Shown here in pieces: positions 16,741-24,669 of a stretch of DNA of 34,500 bases (its first letter is position 1; each line of letters begins with the position of its first letter). Position numbers and translations under genes: made by a program. The stretch comes from Candidatus Poseidoniaceae archaeon. GTDB lineage: Archaea > Thermoplasmatota > Poseidoniia > Poseidoniales > Poseidoniaceae. The DNA lies in contig JAKMGM010000042.1 in assembly GCA_022424925.1 (NCBI GenBank), forward strand, positions 1-34,500, in the 5' to 3' direction. The notes under the pieces are model-generated. The model did not search any database, was not told the origin of the DNA, and worked only from the letters and a program-made list of their open reading frames with translations.

Positions 16741-18765
16741 TCAATCTTCTGTGTTCTTCACAAGTGAAGGCTGGGGTATTTTCTCTTCAATCTCTGTCAA
16801 GAGGTCAGTTACGAACGTGCCCAAAGGAATCCCACTGACTTGGTCGCCGTTGCGGGCGCGTAGACTCACACTGCGTGCTTCAATTTCCCCGTCACCAAGA
16901 ATCACCATGTACGCAGGTTGCATCTTGCGATGGGTGCGGATTTTCTTACCAATCGTATCGTCGCCGTTATCGATTTCGACCCGAATACCGTGGTCTCGAA
17001 GAACTTCAGCCACTTCGTCTGCGTATGCAGTGTGCTTCTCGGAAATGGTGATGATGTGGCACTGAGTTGGTGTCAGCCATGTCGGGAACTTTCCAGCGAA
17101 ATGTTCGATGAGAACCCCACAGAAACGTTCCATCGAACCAAATGGAGCACGGTGAATCATGACCGGGCGGTGCAATTCTCCATCACTTCCTTTGTACTCC
17201 AAGCCGAAACGCTCGGGCAGGTTGTAGTCCACTTGCACGGTACCTAATTGCCACTCTCTGCCGATTACATCCTTGACGACAAAGTCAATTTTCGGCCCGT
17301 AGAACGCAGCCTCGCCTTGTTCCTCAGACCATTCAACTCCGAGTGATTCTGCTGCTGCACGGCATGCTTCCTCGGCTTTGTCCCAGCGTGCCGGGTCACC
17401 GACGTACTTATCGGAATCCAAATCACGAAGACCGACCCGAACACGGTAGTCTTCCATACCCAGTTTTTCAAAAATAATCTGGACCAATTCAATGCATCCG
17501 AGTACTTCTTCGGCGATTTGGTTTTCGGTTACGAACAGATGTGCATCGTCCTGAGTAAACCCACGTACCCGTGTCATTCCGGAGATTTCTCCGGACTGTT
17601 CCCACCGATAGACGGTTCCAAATTCAGCCAAACGCAAGGGTAAGTCGCGATACGAGCGCATCTGTGAGGCGTAAATCTTGACATGGTGTGGGCAGTTCAT
17701 CGGCTTGAGCATGTACCCGTCAATATCACCGCTCTTCATGAGGTTCGATAATTCCCCGCAGGTGCACCCCTCATCGGCTAACTTCTTCATCAAATCACGT
17801 TCGACCAGTGGGGGATATTGCGAATCTTGGTAGTAAGGGAAATGTCCCGAAGTTCGGTACAGGTCAAGTTTGCCAACATGCGGGGTAAACACTTGAGCGT
17901 AGCCTTGGCGGCGCAGATGATGCGATATGAAATCCTGTAATTCTTGTCGTATGACGGCGCCTCTTGGAGTCCAAAGAATCAATCCCTGGCCCACCTCTTC
18001 ATCGATATGGAACAATTGCAAATCTTTGCCAAGTTTCCGATGGTCGCGTTTCTTGGCTTCTTCAAGTCGCGTCAACGTTGCTCGCAGCGCTTCTTTACTC
18101 GGTTCAACAATACCGTAGATTCGAACAAGTTGTTCTCGGTCTTGGTCACCTCTCCAGTACGCTGAAGAGATGCTTGTGAGTTTGACATGCATGAGGCGGG
18201 AAGTGTTCGGAACATGAGGACCAAGACACAAATCGTACCACTCGTCTTGCTTGTAAATGGTTGAACCGCCACCGTCTTCGATTTTGTCGTTGATGATTTC
18301 GAGTTTGTACGGGTTATGAGCGAAATGTTCTGCCAATTCCTCGTCGGAGAGTTCGACGCGTTCTACGGTGAAGTTCTTACGCGCAATTTCCTGCATCTTC
18401 TTTTGAATCGGTTTGAGGTCTGATTCGGCGATGGGTTCCATGGCAAAGTCATAGTAGAATCCACGATCAATAGCGGGACCAATGGTTGGTTTGGCATCAG
18501 GATAGAGAGCCATGACCGCTTGAGCAAGCAAGTGTGCAGCACTGTGACGAAGAATGTGAATGCCCTCATCCGATTCTGTGAGGATACCTTCGACGGAACA
18601 ATCTGCATCGAGGATGCGAGAGAGGTCCGAATCATCGCCGTTCACTCTCGCGGCCAAGCAGCCGTGCTTTCGACCCAGTGCATCGGTAATGACCTCAGCA
18701 CAGGTAATGCCTGCAGCGTATTCGTTGACCGTTCCATCGGGCAATGTGATGTTGATGAGCGACAT
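16741..18765 (-). CDS. thrS: Threonyl-tRNA synthetase, bacterial-type
   Basis: The 674-residue class II synthetase attaches threonine to tRNA-Thr. Domains in order: TGS (about 1-62), a second N-terminal editing domain with HSAAH at 74-78 and a later Cys/His pair in DLCLGPH, the catalytic domain (about 245-540) and the anticodon-binding domain (about 565-670). MNCPHH gives the zinc-binding Cys, YRWEQSGEISGMTRVRGFTQ is motif 2, and RAPFGSMERF is motif 3. Most euryarchaeal ThrRS have a different, D-aminoacyl-deacylase-like editing domain. The bacterial/eukaryotic editing domain here points to ancient transfer or replacement. A stretch before MNCPHH (GCTCGEL...) is longer than in the enteric enzyme. 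The start has GAGGAGA upstream. A hairpin in the leader is listed separately, and a large membrane gene follows in the same transcript. Confidence 0.97.
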   Translation of the reverse strand: MSLINITLPDGTVNEYAAGITCAEVITDALGRKHGCLAARVNGDDSDLSRILDADCSVEGILTESDEGIHILRHSAAHLLAQAVMALYPDAKPTIGPAIDRGFYYDFAMEPIAESDLKPIQKKMQEIARKNFTVERVELSDEELAEHFAHNPYKLEIINDKIEDGGGSTIYKQDEWYDLCLGPHVPNTSRLMHVKLTSISSAYWRGDQDREQLVRIYGIVEPSKEALRATLTRLEEAKKRDHRKLGKDLQLFHIDEEVGQGLILWTPRGAVIRQELQDFISHHLRRQGYAQVFTPHVGKLDLYRTSGHFPYYQDSQYPPLVERDLMKKLADEGCTCGELSNLMKSGDIDGYMLKPMNCPHHVKIYASQMRSYRDLPLRLAEFGTVYRWEQSGEISGMTRVRGFTQDDAHLFVTENQIAEEVLGCIELVQIIFEKLGMEDYRVRVGLRDLDSDKYVGDPARWDKAEEACRAAAESLGVEWSEEQGEAAFYGPKIDFVVKDVIGREWQLGTVQVDYNLPERFGLEYKGSDGELHRPVMIHRAPFGSMERFCGVLIEHFAGKFPTWLTPTQCHIITISEKHTAYADEVAEVLRDHGIRVEIDNGDDTIGKKIRTHRKMQPAYMVILGDGEIEARSVSLRARNGDQVSGIPLGTFVTDLLTEIEEKIPQPSLVKNTED

Positions 18766-18779
18766 GCCGTGTTCTCCTC

Positions 18780-18794
18780 AACCCCTATGGGGTT
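18780..18794. promoter_or_regulatory. Leader hairpin upstream of thrS
   Basis: AACCCC-TAT-GGGGTT is a perfect 6-bp stem with a 3-nt loop, located 15 nt upstream of the thrS start and just ahead of its Shine-Dalgarno. No U-run follows. It could tune translation initiation of thrS or mark the 3' end of the upstream membrane gene transcript. Its role is unproven. Confidence 0.4.
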
Positions 18795-18854
18795 GTCAGC
18801 CCTTCATCAAACCATCACTCAAAACTTCGTACGCTGCGTCGTTTCTTACGCCGT

Positions 18855-19406
18855 CTACCACGGGAATTTCAAGTTCCAATAGATTCCATCGAAAATGATG
18901 CATTGAATACCGAGGAAGATTGATCCGAGCAACATCTTTCCACCACCTGGCACCTCATCAGCGTACGCCGAATAGGCCAATAATCCCATCATGATGTTTC
19001 CTATGCACGCCAGAACCAAAACACCGACAACGAGAATTGGCGTCCAACTGTAGTCGTTGTCGAGGTGGAAAATTGTGGCTTCGAGCCACAACGCCGATGG
19101 GATGACCAGTAACGCAAAAGCAAGCAGTAAACGTGCTCCACCGCCGCCGTCAGATTCACCCCAAGGCCAACGCAATGCTTCCATCACGGATGCATCGTTC
19201 TGATACAGAATAGTCCACCAGTACATCAAGAAACCGAAGGCTGCTAAAAACATGAATGGAACGATGAACTTGGCTTGTGACCACGGGATTCCACCCCAAA
19301 GTGCAGCCTTGTCGGAGGCATGAGAGAGACCGTAGACGTACGAGACCAAAACCAGCGTTCCGAAAATGAGAATGAAGATGCGAACAAAATTACGTGTCAC
19401 TTCCAT
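18855..19406 (-). CDS. Five-segment membrane protein
   Basis: The 183-residue product begins MEVTRNFVRIF and has five hydrophobic segments (roughly residues 7-27, 47-68, 91-111, 124-149 and 158-177). It contains conserved-looking aromatic turns such as MYWWTILYQND and a Gly-rich loop SDGGGGA. I recognise no family. I prefer ATG 19406. A GTG at 19457 would overlap the preceding stop codon and add a polar stretch. The gene sits 44 nt downstream of a small disordered-protein gene and 89 nt upstream of thrS, all on the - strand. Confidence 0.7.
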   Translation of the reverse strand: MEVTRNFVRIFILIFGTLVLVSYVYGLSHASDKAALWGGIPWSQAKFIVPFMFLAAFGFLMYWWTILYQNDASVMEALRWPWGESDGGGGARLLLAFALLVIPSALWLEATIFHLDNDYSWTPILVVGVLVLACIGNIMMGLLAYSAYADEVPGGGKMLLGSIFLGIQCIIFDGIYWNLKFPW

Positions 19407-19450
19407 GACATACGCTGAAGGATTCAGTTGATAAGTGCCTGTTTGAAATC

Positions 19451-19798
19451 TTACCACTGGACGTCGAAATCATCACCCAAGGTGCTGGACGGTTTTTCCA
19501 ATATCTCGACTGCGACTTTCGGTTGTACCGATGCTTCACTTGGTTGTAGTGTAGTGCTTGAAGAAGTTTGAGCAACGGTGAAGCTGGTTCGGCGCTCAAC
19601 CGCTTGAGTTGGTTTGCTGTAATCAGGCGCAACGACCGGTTCTTCAGGTTTGGTCTGTACAGGTTGCTCTTGAGGAACTTCATCAACAACCGATTCATCT
19701 TCTGCCTTCATGGATGCAAACCCTTTGGCAAGTGCATCTTCCAAAGTTGGGAGTTCCCGTCCGCTTCTGTTCATGAGCATCGATACATCGTCGAGCAC
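19451..19798 (-). CDS. Small disordered Pro/Ser/Thr/Glu-rich protein
   Basis: The 115-residue product starts with GTG at 19798, preceded by AAAGGA at suitable spacing. An alternative ATG at 19780 is in the same frame. A short helical N-terminus (LPTLEDALAKGFASMKAED) leads into a low-complexity region rich in Pro, Val, Glu, Ser and Thr, ending in an acidic GDDFDVQW. There is no signal peptide or membrane segment. It lies between two small membrane-protein genes, 21 nt after the upstream one. I recognise no family; an adaptor that binds partners through its terminal motif is possible. Confidence 0.6.
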   Translation of the reverse strand: MLDDVSMLMNRSGRELPTLEDALAKGFASMKAEDESVVDEVPQEQPVQTKPEEPVVAPDYSKPTQAVERRTSFTVAQTSSSTTLQPSEASVQPKVAVEILEKPSSTLGDDFDVQW

Positions 19799-19819
19799 AT
19801 CAATCCTTTCGTGAGATGC

Positions 19820-20581
19820 TTATTCAGATTCTTCATCTCGTGAGATGTCCTCATCTTCCACTTCCGGCAAGAATGACAGAATCGTACCGAGCATTCCAAA
19901 CACCAAAACGTATTCCCACGCCGCCGAAACGTTAAGCATCGGGTACGGTGAACTCGTGCAGAAAGCCATCATGTCCGCCGTAAGGGCATTGTATGCGTCC
20001 CAGTCAAAATCAGGCCCCCATACTTCCGCTTGCGTAGCAATCAACTGAAACAGACCGACGAAGGCGGAGAGAGCTGCAAAAACACGCAAACCAATGACTC
20101 TTCTGAAATTGGGATGCGTCCACCATATTCGCACGGTAACAGCGGTGATAAGCAAACACCAGTAGACGCCAAAAATGAAGATGTCAAACGCGTAATGACC
20201 GTGCATTGGACCGTCGGTATCCCATGGAACGCTTCCGATTCGAATACATGAAAACGCCCCGATGAGACCCGGAAAAACAGCCAAATGGTTCACACCATGC
20301 CAAAAGGTGTGATGGCCACCTAATGTGATTCGTTTCATGTTCATCGAGTGGATTTCCATGATGACCCAGAACACGAGGTAGCCGGTTACCAAAGTTCCAA
20401 GGGTGAAAATCGTATCCCCAGGCTCATACAAATCAAAATCAGAGATGAAAGGCATGTAGGCCTTGCAACCGTTCATGACCCAGGTGATGTACCCTGCTGC
20501 GAGCCACAGCGTTGTTATCACGACCGTTGAAACGATAACCAATCGGCGGCGCTGCGATGCTCGCATGGTACTTCGAAGCAT
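19820..20581 (-). CDS. Six-segment membrane protein, Frag1/DRAM/Sfk1-like
   Basis: The 253-residue protein has about six hydrophobic segments. A loop after the first one reads YMPFISDFDLYEPGDTIFTL, similar to the 'P(F/Y)ISD...PE..F' loop of the Frag1/DRAM/Sfk1 family. A later stretch, PGLIGAFSCIRI...HGHYAFDIFIFGVYW, resembles that family's middle segments with conserved His/Ala before an aromatic helix. Proteins of this family are known mainly from eukaryotes and some prokaryotes, and their molecular role is unclear. The assignment is by motif only. ATG 20581 was chosen, with ATG 20566 as an alternative. The C-terminus is acidic (EVEDEDISRDEESE). It heads a run of five - strand genes that ends beyond thrS and is divergent from a kinase gene. 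Confidence 0.6.
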   Translation of the reverse strand: MLRSTMRASQRRRLVIVSTVVITTLWLAAGYITWVMNGCKAYMPFISDFDLYEPGDTIFTLGTLVTGYLVFWVIMEIHSMNMKRITLGGHHTFWHGVNHLAVFPGLIGAFSCIRIGSVPWDTDGPMHGHYAFDIFIFGVYWCLLITAVTVRIWWTHPNFRRVIGLRVFAALSAFVGLFQLIATQAEVWGPDFDWDAYNALTADMMAFCTSSPYPMLNVSAAWEYVLVFGMLGTILSFLPEVEDEDISRDEESE

Positions 20582-20654
20582 ATCGCTTTCTTGATGCCAC
20601 CGATGCTCACCGTTCAATGCAGGTCTTCTTGAAGGTGAATCCTTTGGGTGCAAC

Positions 20655-21851
20655 ATGCGCATCGGAATCGTCGTCAATCCCGACGCAGGTCTTGGCGGCC
20701 GACTCGGCTTCAAAGGCAGCGACGGTCGGGCTGCAGAAGCGCGTGCTGCAGGTGCTGAAGACAGAGCCGGGCCACGAATGAGGCTCGCACTTGACGTCCT
20801 CCAATCCCTTCTTTCCAGTTCGCTTAACCGGACTCAAGTCGAGTTGGAATGCATCGGTTGGGACGGTCGAATGGGAAGCACTTGGGTCCCCGAACACTCC
20901 GAAGAAATGGCCTTTACATCCATCGGTACGACGCCTTCACAAACTTCGGTTGAAGAAACAAGTCAACTGGTTCGCAGCCTTGTAGACGCAGGTGCTGAAG
21001 CAATTCTGTATGCTGGAGGTGATGGCACGACGCGTGACATCGCCAATACACTCCAAGACATCGGCAAGGATGCACAAGAAATCCCACTCATCGGTGTTCC
21101 TGGCGGCGTAAAAATGCATTCTGGATGTTTTGCAACAACGCCAAAAGCCGCAGCAGAAGTTACACTGGCGTTCCTTCTTGGTGATTTGCGATGTGCCATC
21201 ACAGAAGTAATGGATTTAGACGAAGAAATCTATCAAGAAGGCGTATGGAAAGTTCGAATGTATGGTGAGGCATGGACACCATCGAGTCCACGCTTTATGC
21301 AGGGCGCAAAAGAACAAGTCGAACGGACAAGTGAGGCTGATACCATCGAAGGACTAGCCCAGCATGTCGATTCGTTGCTCTCAAGCCAAGATGACCTCAT
21401 GGTGATCTGGGGCAGTGGAGGGACCCTCCGCCGGATGGGCGATTTCTGTGGTGAAGAGCTGACCTTGCTCGGCATCGACATTCTTGGACCAGTGGAAGAA
21501 GGGGGGCGCACGTCATACACCGATTTGAACGAACAAAGACTTCTCGAAATCATCACACAGCACGTCGATGCTGACGGACAGCCACGCCCTCGCGTGTTGT
21601 TGCTGTCACCAATGGGCGGTCAGGGATTCTTGATTGGACGTGGAAACCTCCAACTATCGCCCGATGTGTTGCGAGCGATTGGCATCGACCACATCCTCGG
21701 TGTTGCAACGCCTGCCAAATTGATTGGCCTGAACGCCGTACGCATCGATACAGGCGATGTTGAATTGGACAATATTTTCCAAGCAAAGCGGTTTATTAAA
21801 ATCGTACAGGGATTCAGAACCACTCGGCTCATTCGAATCGAAGAAGCATGA
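20655..21851 (+). CDS. ATP-NAD kinase-like protein (COG3199 type)
   Basis: The 398-residue protein begins MRIGIVVNPDAGLGGRLGFK, followed by a conserved GSDG and an Ala-rich helix, which is the signature of the COG3199 'ATP-NAD/AcoX kinase-like' family. The diacylglycerol/NAD kinase fold motif GGDGT is at residues 121-125, followed by GVPGGVKMHSGCFATTP, a substrate-loop motif of the family. Members are predicted NAD or polyphosphate-dependent kinases, and the substrate is not established for this one. It is probably cytosolic. The start ATG 20655 has GGGTG upstream and matches the family N-terminus exactly. It is divergent from a membrane gene 73 nt away and ends 1 nt before the opposing pyrG gene. 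NADP synthesis is a reasonable guess only. Confidence 0.8.
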   Translation: MRIGIVVNPDAGLGGRLGFKGSDGRAAEARAAGAEDRAGPRMRLALDVLQSLLSSSLNRTQVELECIGWDGRMGSTWVPEHSEEMAFTSIGTTPSQTSVEETSQLVRSLVDAGAEAILYAGGDGTTRDIANTLQDIGKDAQEIPLIGVPGGVKMHSGCFATTPKAAAEVTLAFLLGDLRCAITEVMDLDEEIYQEGVWKVRMYGEAWTPSSPRFMQGAKEQVERTSEADTIEGLAQHVDSLLSSQDDLMVIWGSGGTLRRMGDFCGEELTLLGIDILGPVEEGGRTSYTDLNEQRLLEIITQHVDADGQPRPRVLLLSPMGGQGFLIGRGNLQLSPDVLRAIGIDHILGVATPAKLIGLNAVRIDTGDVELDNIFQAKRFIKIVQGFRTTRLIRIEEA

Positions 21852-21852
21852 T

Positions 21853-23484
21853 TCACAGTTGCCCTGTTGAAGCCATGAGCAAACCAAGGAACGGTGGACT
21901 TGGACGTCCGGGTCGACTCTTGAATTCGGGGTGGTATTGAACGCCGACATAGTAAGGGTGACCCTCAAGTTCAAAAATCTCGCATCGCTGACCAGTTTCG
22001 TCCTTGCCCACAAAGACGAGTCCAGCCGATTCAAAAGCCTCAATCATGTCAGGGTTGACTTCGTAACGGTGTCGGTGTCGCTCATCGACTGAATCACCAT
22101 CACCATACAATCGGCGAATCGTGCACTCTTCGACCTGCCAAAGCGTTGGACGGCTACCGAGGCGCATTGTACCGCCAAGATGTGTCGTAGAGATTTCAGG
22201 CATGAATACAACGGCCGGGTTTTTGCAATTCTCGTCAAATTCAGTTGAATTCGAACCTTCGAAGCCGAGAACATTTCGACAAAATTCGATCGCAGCGACC
22301 TGCAGGCCTAGACAAATGCCAAGGTAAGGTGTTGAGGAAGTTCGAGCGTATTCTGCTGCGAGAATCTTACCTTCGACGCCTCGGTCACCGAAACCACCTG
22401 GCACCAACACGCCGGACGATTGCTTGAGCAAAGCCCATGCATGTTCGCGCTCAGATGCATCGCTCCAGTCCGATTCCAAGTGACTGGCTTCAATCCAATT
22501 GATGACAAGTTTGTGGTCGACAGCCATTGCAGCGTGCTGCAAACTCTTGATGACCGAAAGGTAGGCATCTGACAAATCGGTGTACTTGCCGACCATGGCG
22601 ATTTCGACCTTCTCAGTAAGCGTATCAAGGTGATAAGCCATCGTTTTCCAATCGTGAAGCAGACCAGTCGACTCACAGTCAACATTCATGATTTCGCACA
22701 GTCCTTGCTCTTGTAACATCAACGGAACATGGTAGATGTTGGGGACGTCATGCGTCGACATCACTGCTTGTGGAGAAACATGGCAGAAAGCTGCCAGTTT
22801 CTCTCGCGTTTCCTTCGTAAGCGGCGCAGATGAGCGACATACAAGGATATCCGGCGTGATGCCCAGACCTCGAAGTTCCTTCACCGTGTGTTGGGTTGGT
22901 TTGGTTTTTTGCTCACCAACTGGACCCATGACTGGAACCAAAGAAACGTGCACAAAGGTTACGTTTTCCCGCCCGACTCGGAATTGAAACTGACGCAAGG
23001 CCTCAATGTACGGCGCCGATTCAATGTCACCAACCGTTCCACCCAATTCAATGATGCACGCATCTGGAGGCAAGTCGCCACCATCAGCAGGAATGTGCGC
23101 AACTTCTTCGAGCCAGTCTTGAACTGCATCGGTAACGTGCGGAATAACTTGTACGGTTTTTCCAAGGTAGTCGCCACGACGTTCTGCTTCAATCACTTTC
23201 GCGTATATTTTTCCCGTAGTGAGGTTGTTATCGCGTCCGAGGTTGATATCGAGAAAACGCTCATAATTGCCAAGGTCAAGGTCGACTTCGCCACCGTCAT
23301 CCAAAACAAAAACTTCACCGTGTTCGAACGGTGACATTGTGCCCGCATCGCTGTTGAGATACGGATCGATTTTCAAAGATGTGACTCGCAGTCCCGCACT
23401 TTTCAGCAATACGCCGATGCTGCTTGCAGTCACTCCCTTCCCTAATCCGGAAAGAACTCCCCCGCTAACAACAACGTACTTCAT
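21853..23484 (-). CDS. pyrG: CTP synthase
   Basis: The 543-residue enzyme converts UTP to CTP using ATP and glutamine. The synthetase domain opens with [17 protein letters not shown], the ATP P-loop of the family, and contains [20 protein letters not shown] and LDLGNYERF. The class I glutamine amidotransferase domain (from about residue 290) has the catalytic Cys in LGICLGLQ and the His/Glu pair in VQYHPEF. Start 23484 aligns with the family N-terminus, and an ATG two codons upstream is also possible. It is the last enzyme of pyrimidine nucleotide synthesis. It complements pyrB/pyrI in the same window, but it is not in an operon with them. Length and motifs are normal. Confidence 0.97.
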   Translation of the reverse strand: MKYVVVSGGVLSGLGKGVTASSIGVLLKSAGLRVTSLKIDPYLNSDAGTMSPFEHGEVFVLDDGGEVDLDLGNYERFLDINLGRDNNLTTGKIYAKVIEAERRGDYLGKTVQVIPHVTDAVQDWLEEVAHIPADGGDLPPDACIIELGGTVGDIESAPYIEALRQFQFRVGRENVTFVHVSLVPVMGPVGEQKTKPTQHTVKELRGLGITPDILVCRSSAPLTKETREKLAAFCHVSPQAVMSTHDVPNIYHVPLMLQEQGLCEIMNVDCESTGLLHDWKTMAYHLDTLTEKVEIAMVGKYTDLSDAYLSVIKSLQHAAMAVDHKLVINWIEASHLESDWSDASEREHAWALLKQSSGVLVPGGFGDRGVEGKILAAEYARTSSTPYLGICLGLQVAAIEFCRNVLGFEGSNSTEFDENCKNPAVVFMPEISTTHLGGTMRLGSRPTLWQVEECTIRRLYGDGDSVDERHRHRYEVNPDMIEAFESAGLVFVGKDETGQRCEIFELEGHPYYVGVQYHPEFKSRPGRPSPPFLGLLMASTGQL

Positions 23485-23613
23485 GCACATCAACGGGCTT
23501 TGAGGCCGTCGCGCCTCCCCTATCAACATACCTCTTCAAACAGAAAAAATGCCCATGACGAAATGAGCGAAGAATCAAAGGGTGGGAGCACTGAAACAAA
23601 ACCGAGGGGAAGC

Positions 23614-24669
23614 ATGACTGAAGTTCCAGACACCATGCTTGCTTGGACGAAAACCGCTGACAAGACCGGTGGTTTCTCTCGGATTGAACACGATGTCCCC
23701 AAACCTGCTGAAGGCGAGGTGCTCGTCAAAACTCATTCAACTTCTGTATGCGGTACCGACATTCACATTTGGAAATGGGATCAGTGGAGTCGAGAAAACG
23801 TCCCACTCGGAACGATAACTGGGCACGAGACCTGTGGCCAGGTCGTAGCGCTTGGACCAGGTGTTGAATCTCATGCACTCGGTGACATGATTGCCGTGGA
23901 ATGCCACATTGCATGCTGGGCATGCCCCCGCTGCGACGAAGGAAACGCTCACATTTGTGAAAACGGTTCAATTTTTGGTGTTCATTCCAATGGCGCTTTT
24001 GGTCCGTACTTTACAGTGCCAGCAGTCAACGCCCGCCCTGTCCCACCCGGACTTGACTCCGGTCATGCCTCGATTCAAGACCCGCTTGGAAACGCCATTC
24101 ACACGTTGACTGGAGGCCCTGTCGAAGGTGCAACTGTTGCCATTCACGGCCTTGGCCCGATTGGTTTGTTTGCGGTCAATGCGGCCAAGGCCATGGGTGC
24201 TGCATACATCATCGCAGTAGACTGGGACAATACCTATCGTATGGAATTAGCCAAATCCTTAGGTGCTGACCTTGTCTTAGGCAAAGAGAATGATGTCGTG
24301 GCCGAAATTCGAGCGGCTACTGAAGGTCGAGGTGTTGACAACTCCTGCGAATTTTCAGGCTCACCTCAGGCGCTGTCAAACACAATTCACAGCACTCGAA
24401 TGGGTGGCTATGTGAACATTCTTTCCGTCTATGGTAACCCCACGCCCCAAGTTCCAATGAATGAAATCGTCTTTCGATACCTCCACATCAAAGGCATCAA
24501 CGGTAGAAAAATGTGGTCGACATGGGACACCATGCACGACTTACTTGAACAAGGTTTGATTGATGTCAACGCAGTTTTGACGCACCGAATGCCAATTGAT
24601 TCCTTTGAGCAGGCCGTAGAATTGGCAATCGCTGGTGAATGCGGTAAAGTCGTACTGGACTTTGATTAA
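23614..24669 (+). CDS. tdh: Zinc-dependent dehydrogenase, L-threonine 3-dehydrogenase-like
   Basis: The 351-residue medium-chain dehydrogenase carries catalytic zinc ligands Cys46 (VCGTD) and His71-Glu72 (GHETCG). The structural zinc is held by Cys101, Cys104, Cys107 and Cys115. The Rossmann motif GLGPIGLFA is followed by an Asp (IIAVDWD), which indicates NAD(H) rather than NADP(H). CGTDIHIWKWDQW is characteristic of threonine 3-dehydrogenases, which oxidise threonine to 2-amino-3-ketobutyrate; a sorbitol or other polyol dehydrogenase is the main alternative. ATG 23614 has GAGGGG upstream and gives the family length; an ATG at 23563 would add a low-complexity tail. The stop codon overlaps that of the opposing HMG-CoA synthase gene in TTAA. 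No 2-amino-3-ketobutyrate ligase lies next to it. Confidence 0.85.
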   Translation: MTEVPDTMLAWTKTADKTGGFSRIEHDVPKPAEGEVLVKTHSTSVCGTDIHIWKWDQWSRENVPLGTITGHETCGQVVALGPGVESHALGDMIAVECHIACWACPRCDEGNAHICENGSIFGVHSNGAFGPYFTVPAVNARPVPPGLDSGHASIQDPLGNAIHTLTGGPVEGATVAIHGLGPIGLFAVNAAKAMGAAYIIAVDWDNTYRMELAKSLGADLVLGKENDVVAEIRAATEGRGVDNSCEFSGSPQALSNTIHSTRMGGYVNILSVYGNPTPQVPMNEIVFRYLHIKGINGRKMWSTWDTMHDLLEQGLIDVNAVLTHRMPIDSFEQAVELAIAGECGKVVLDFD

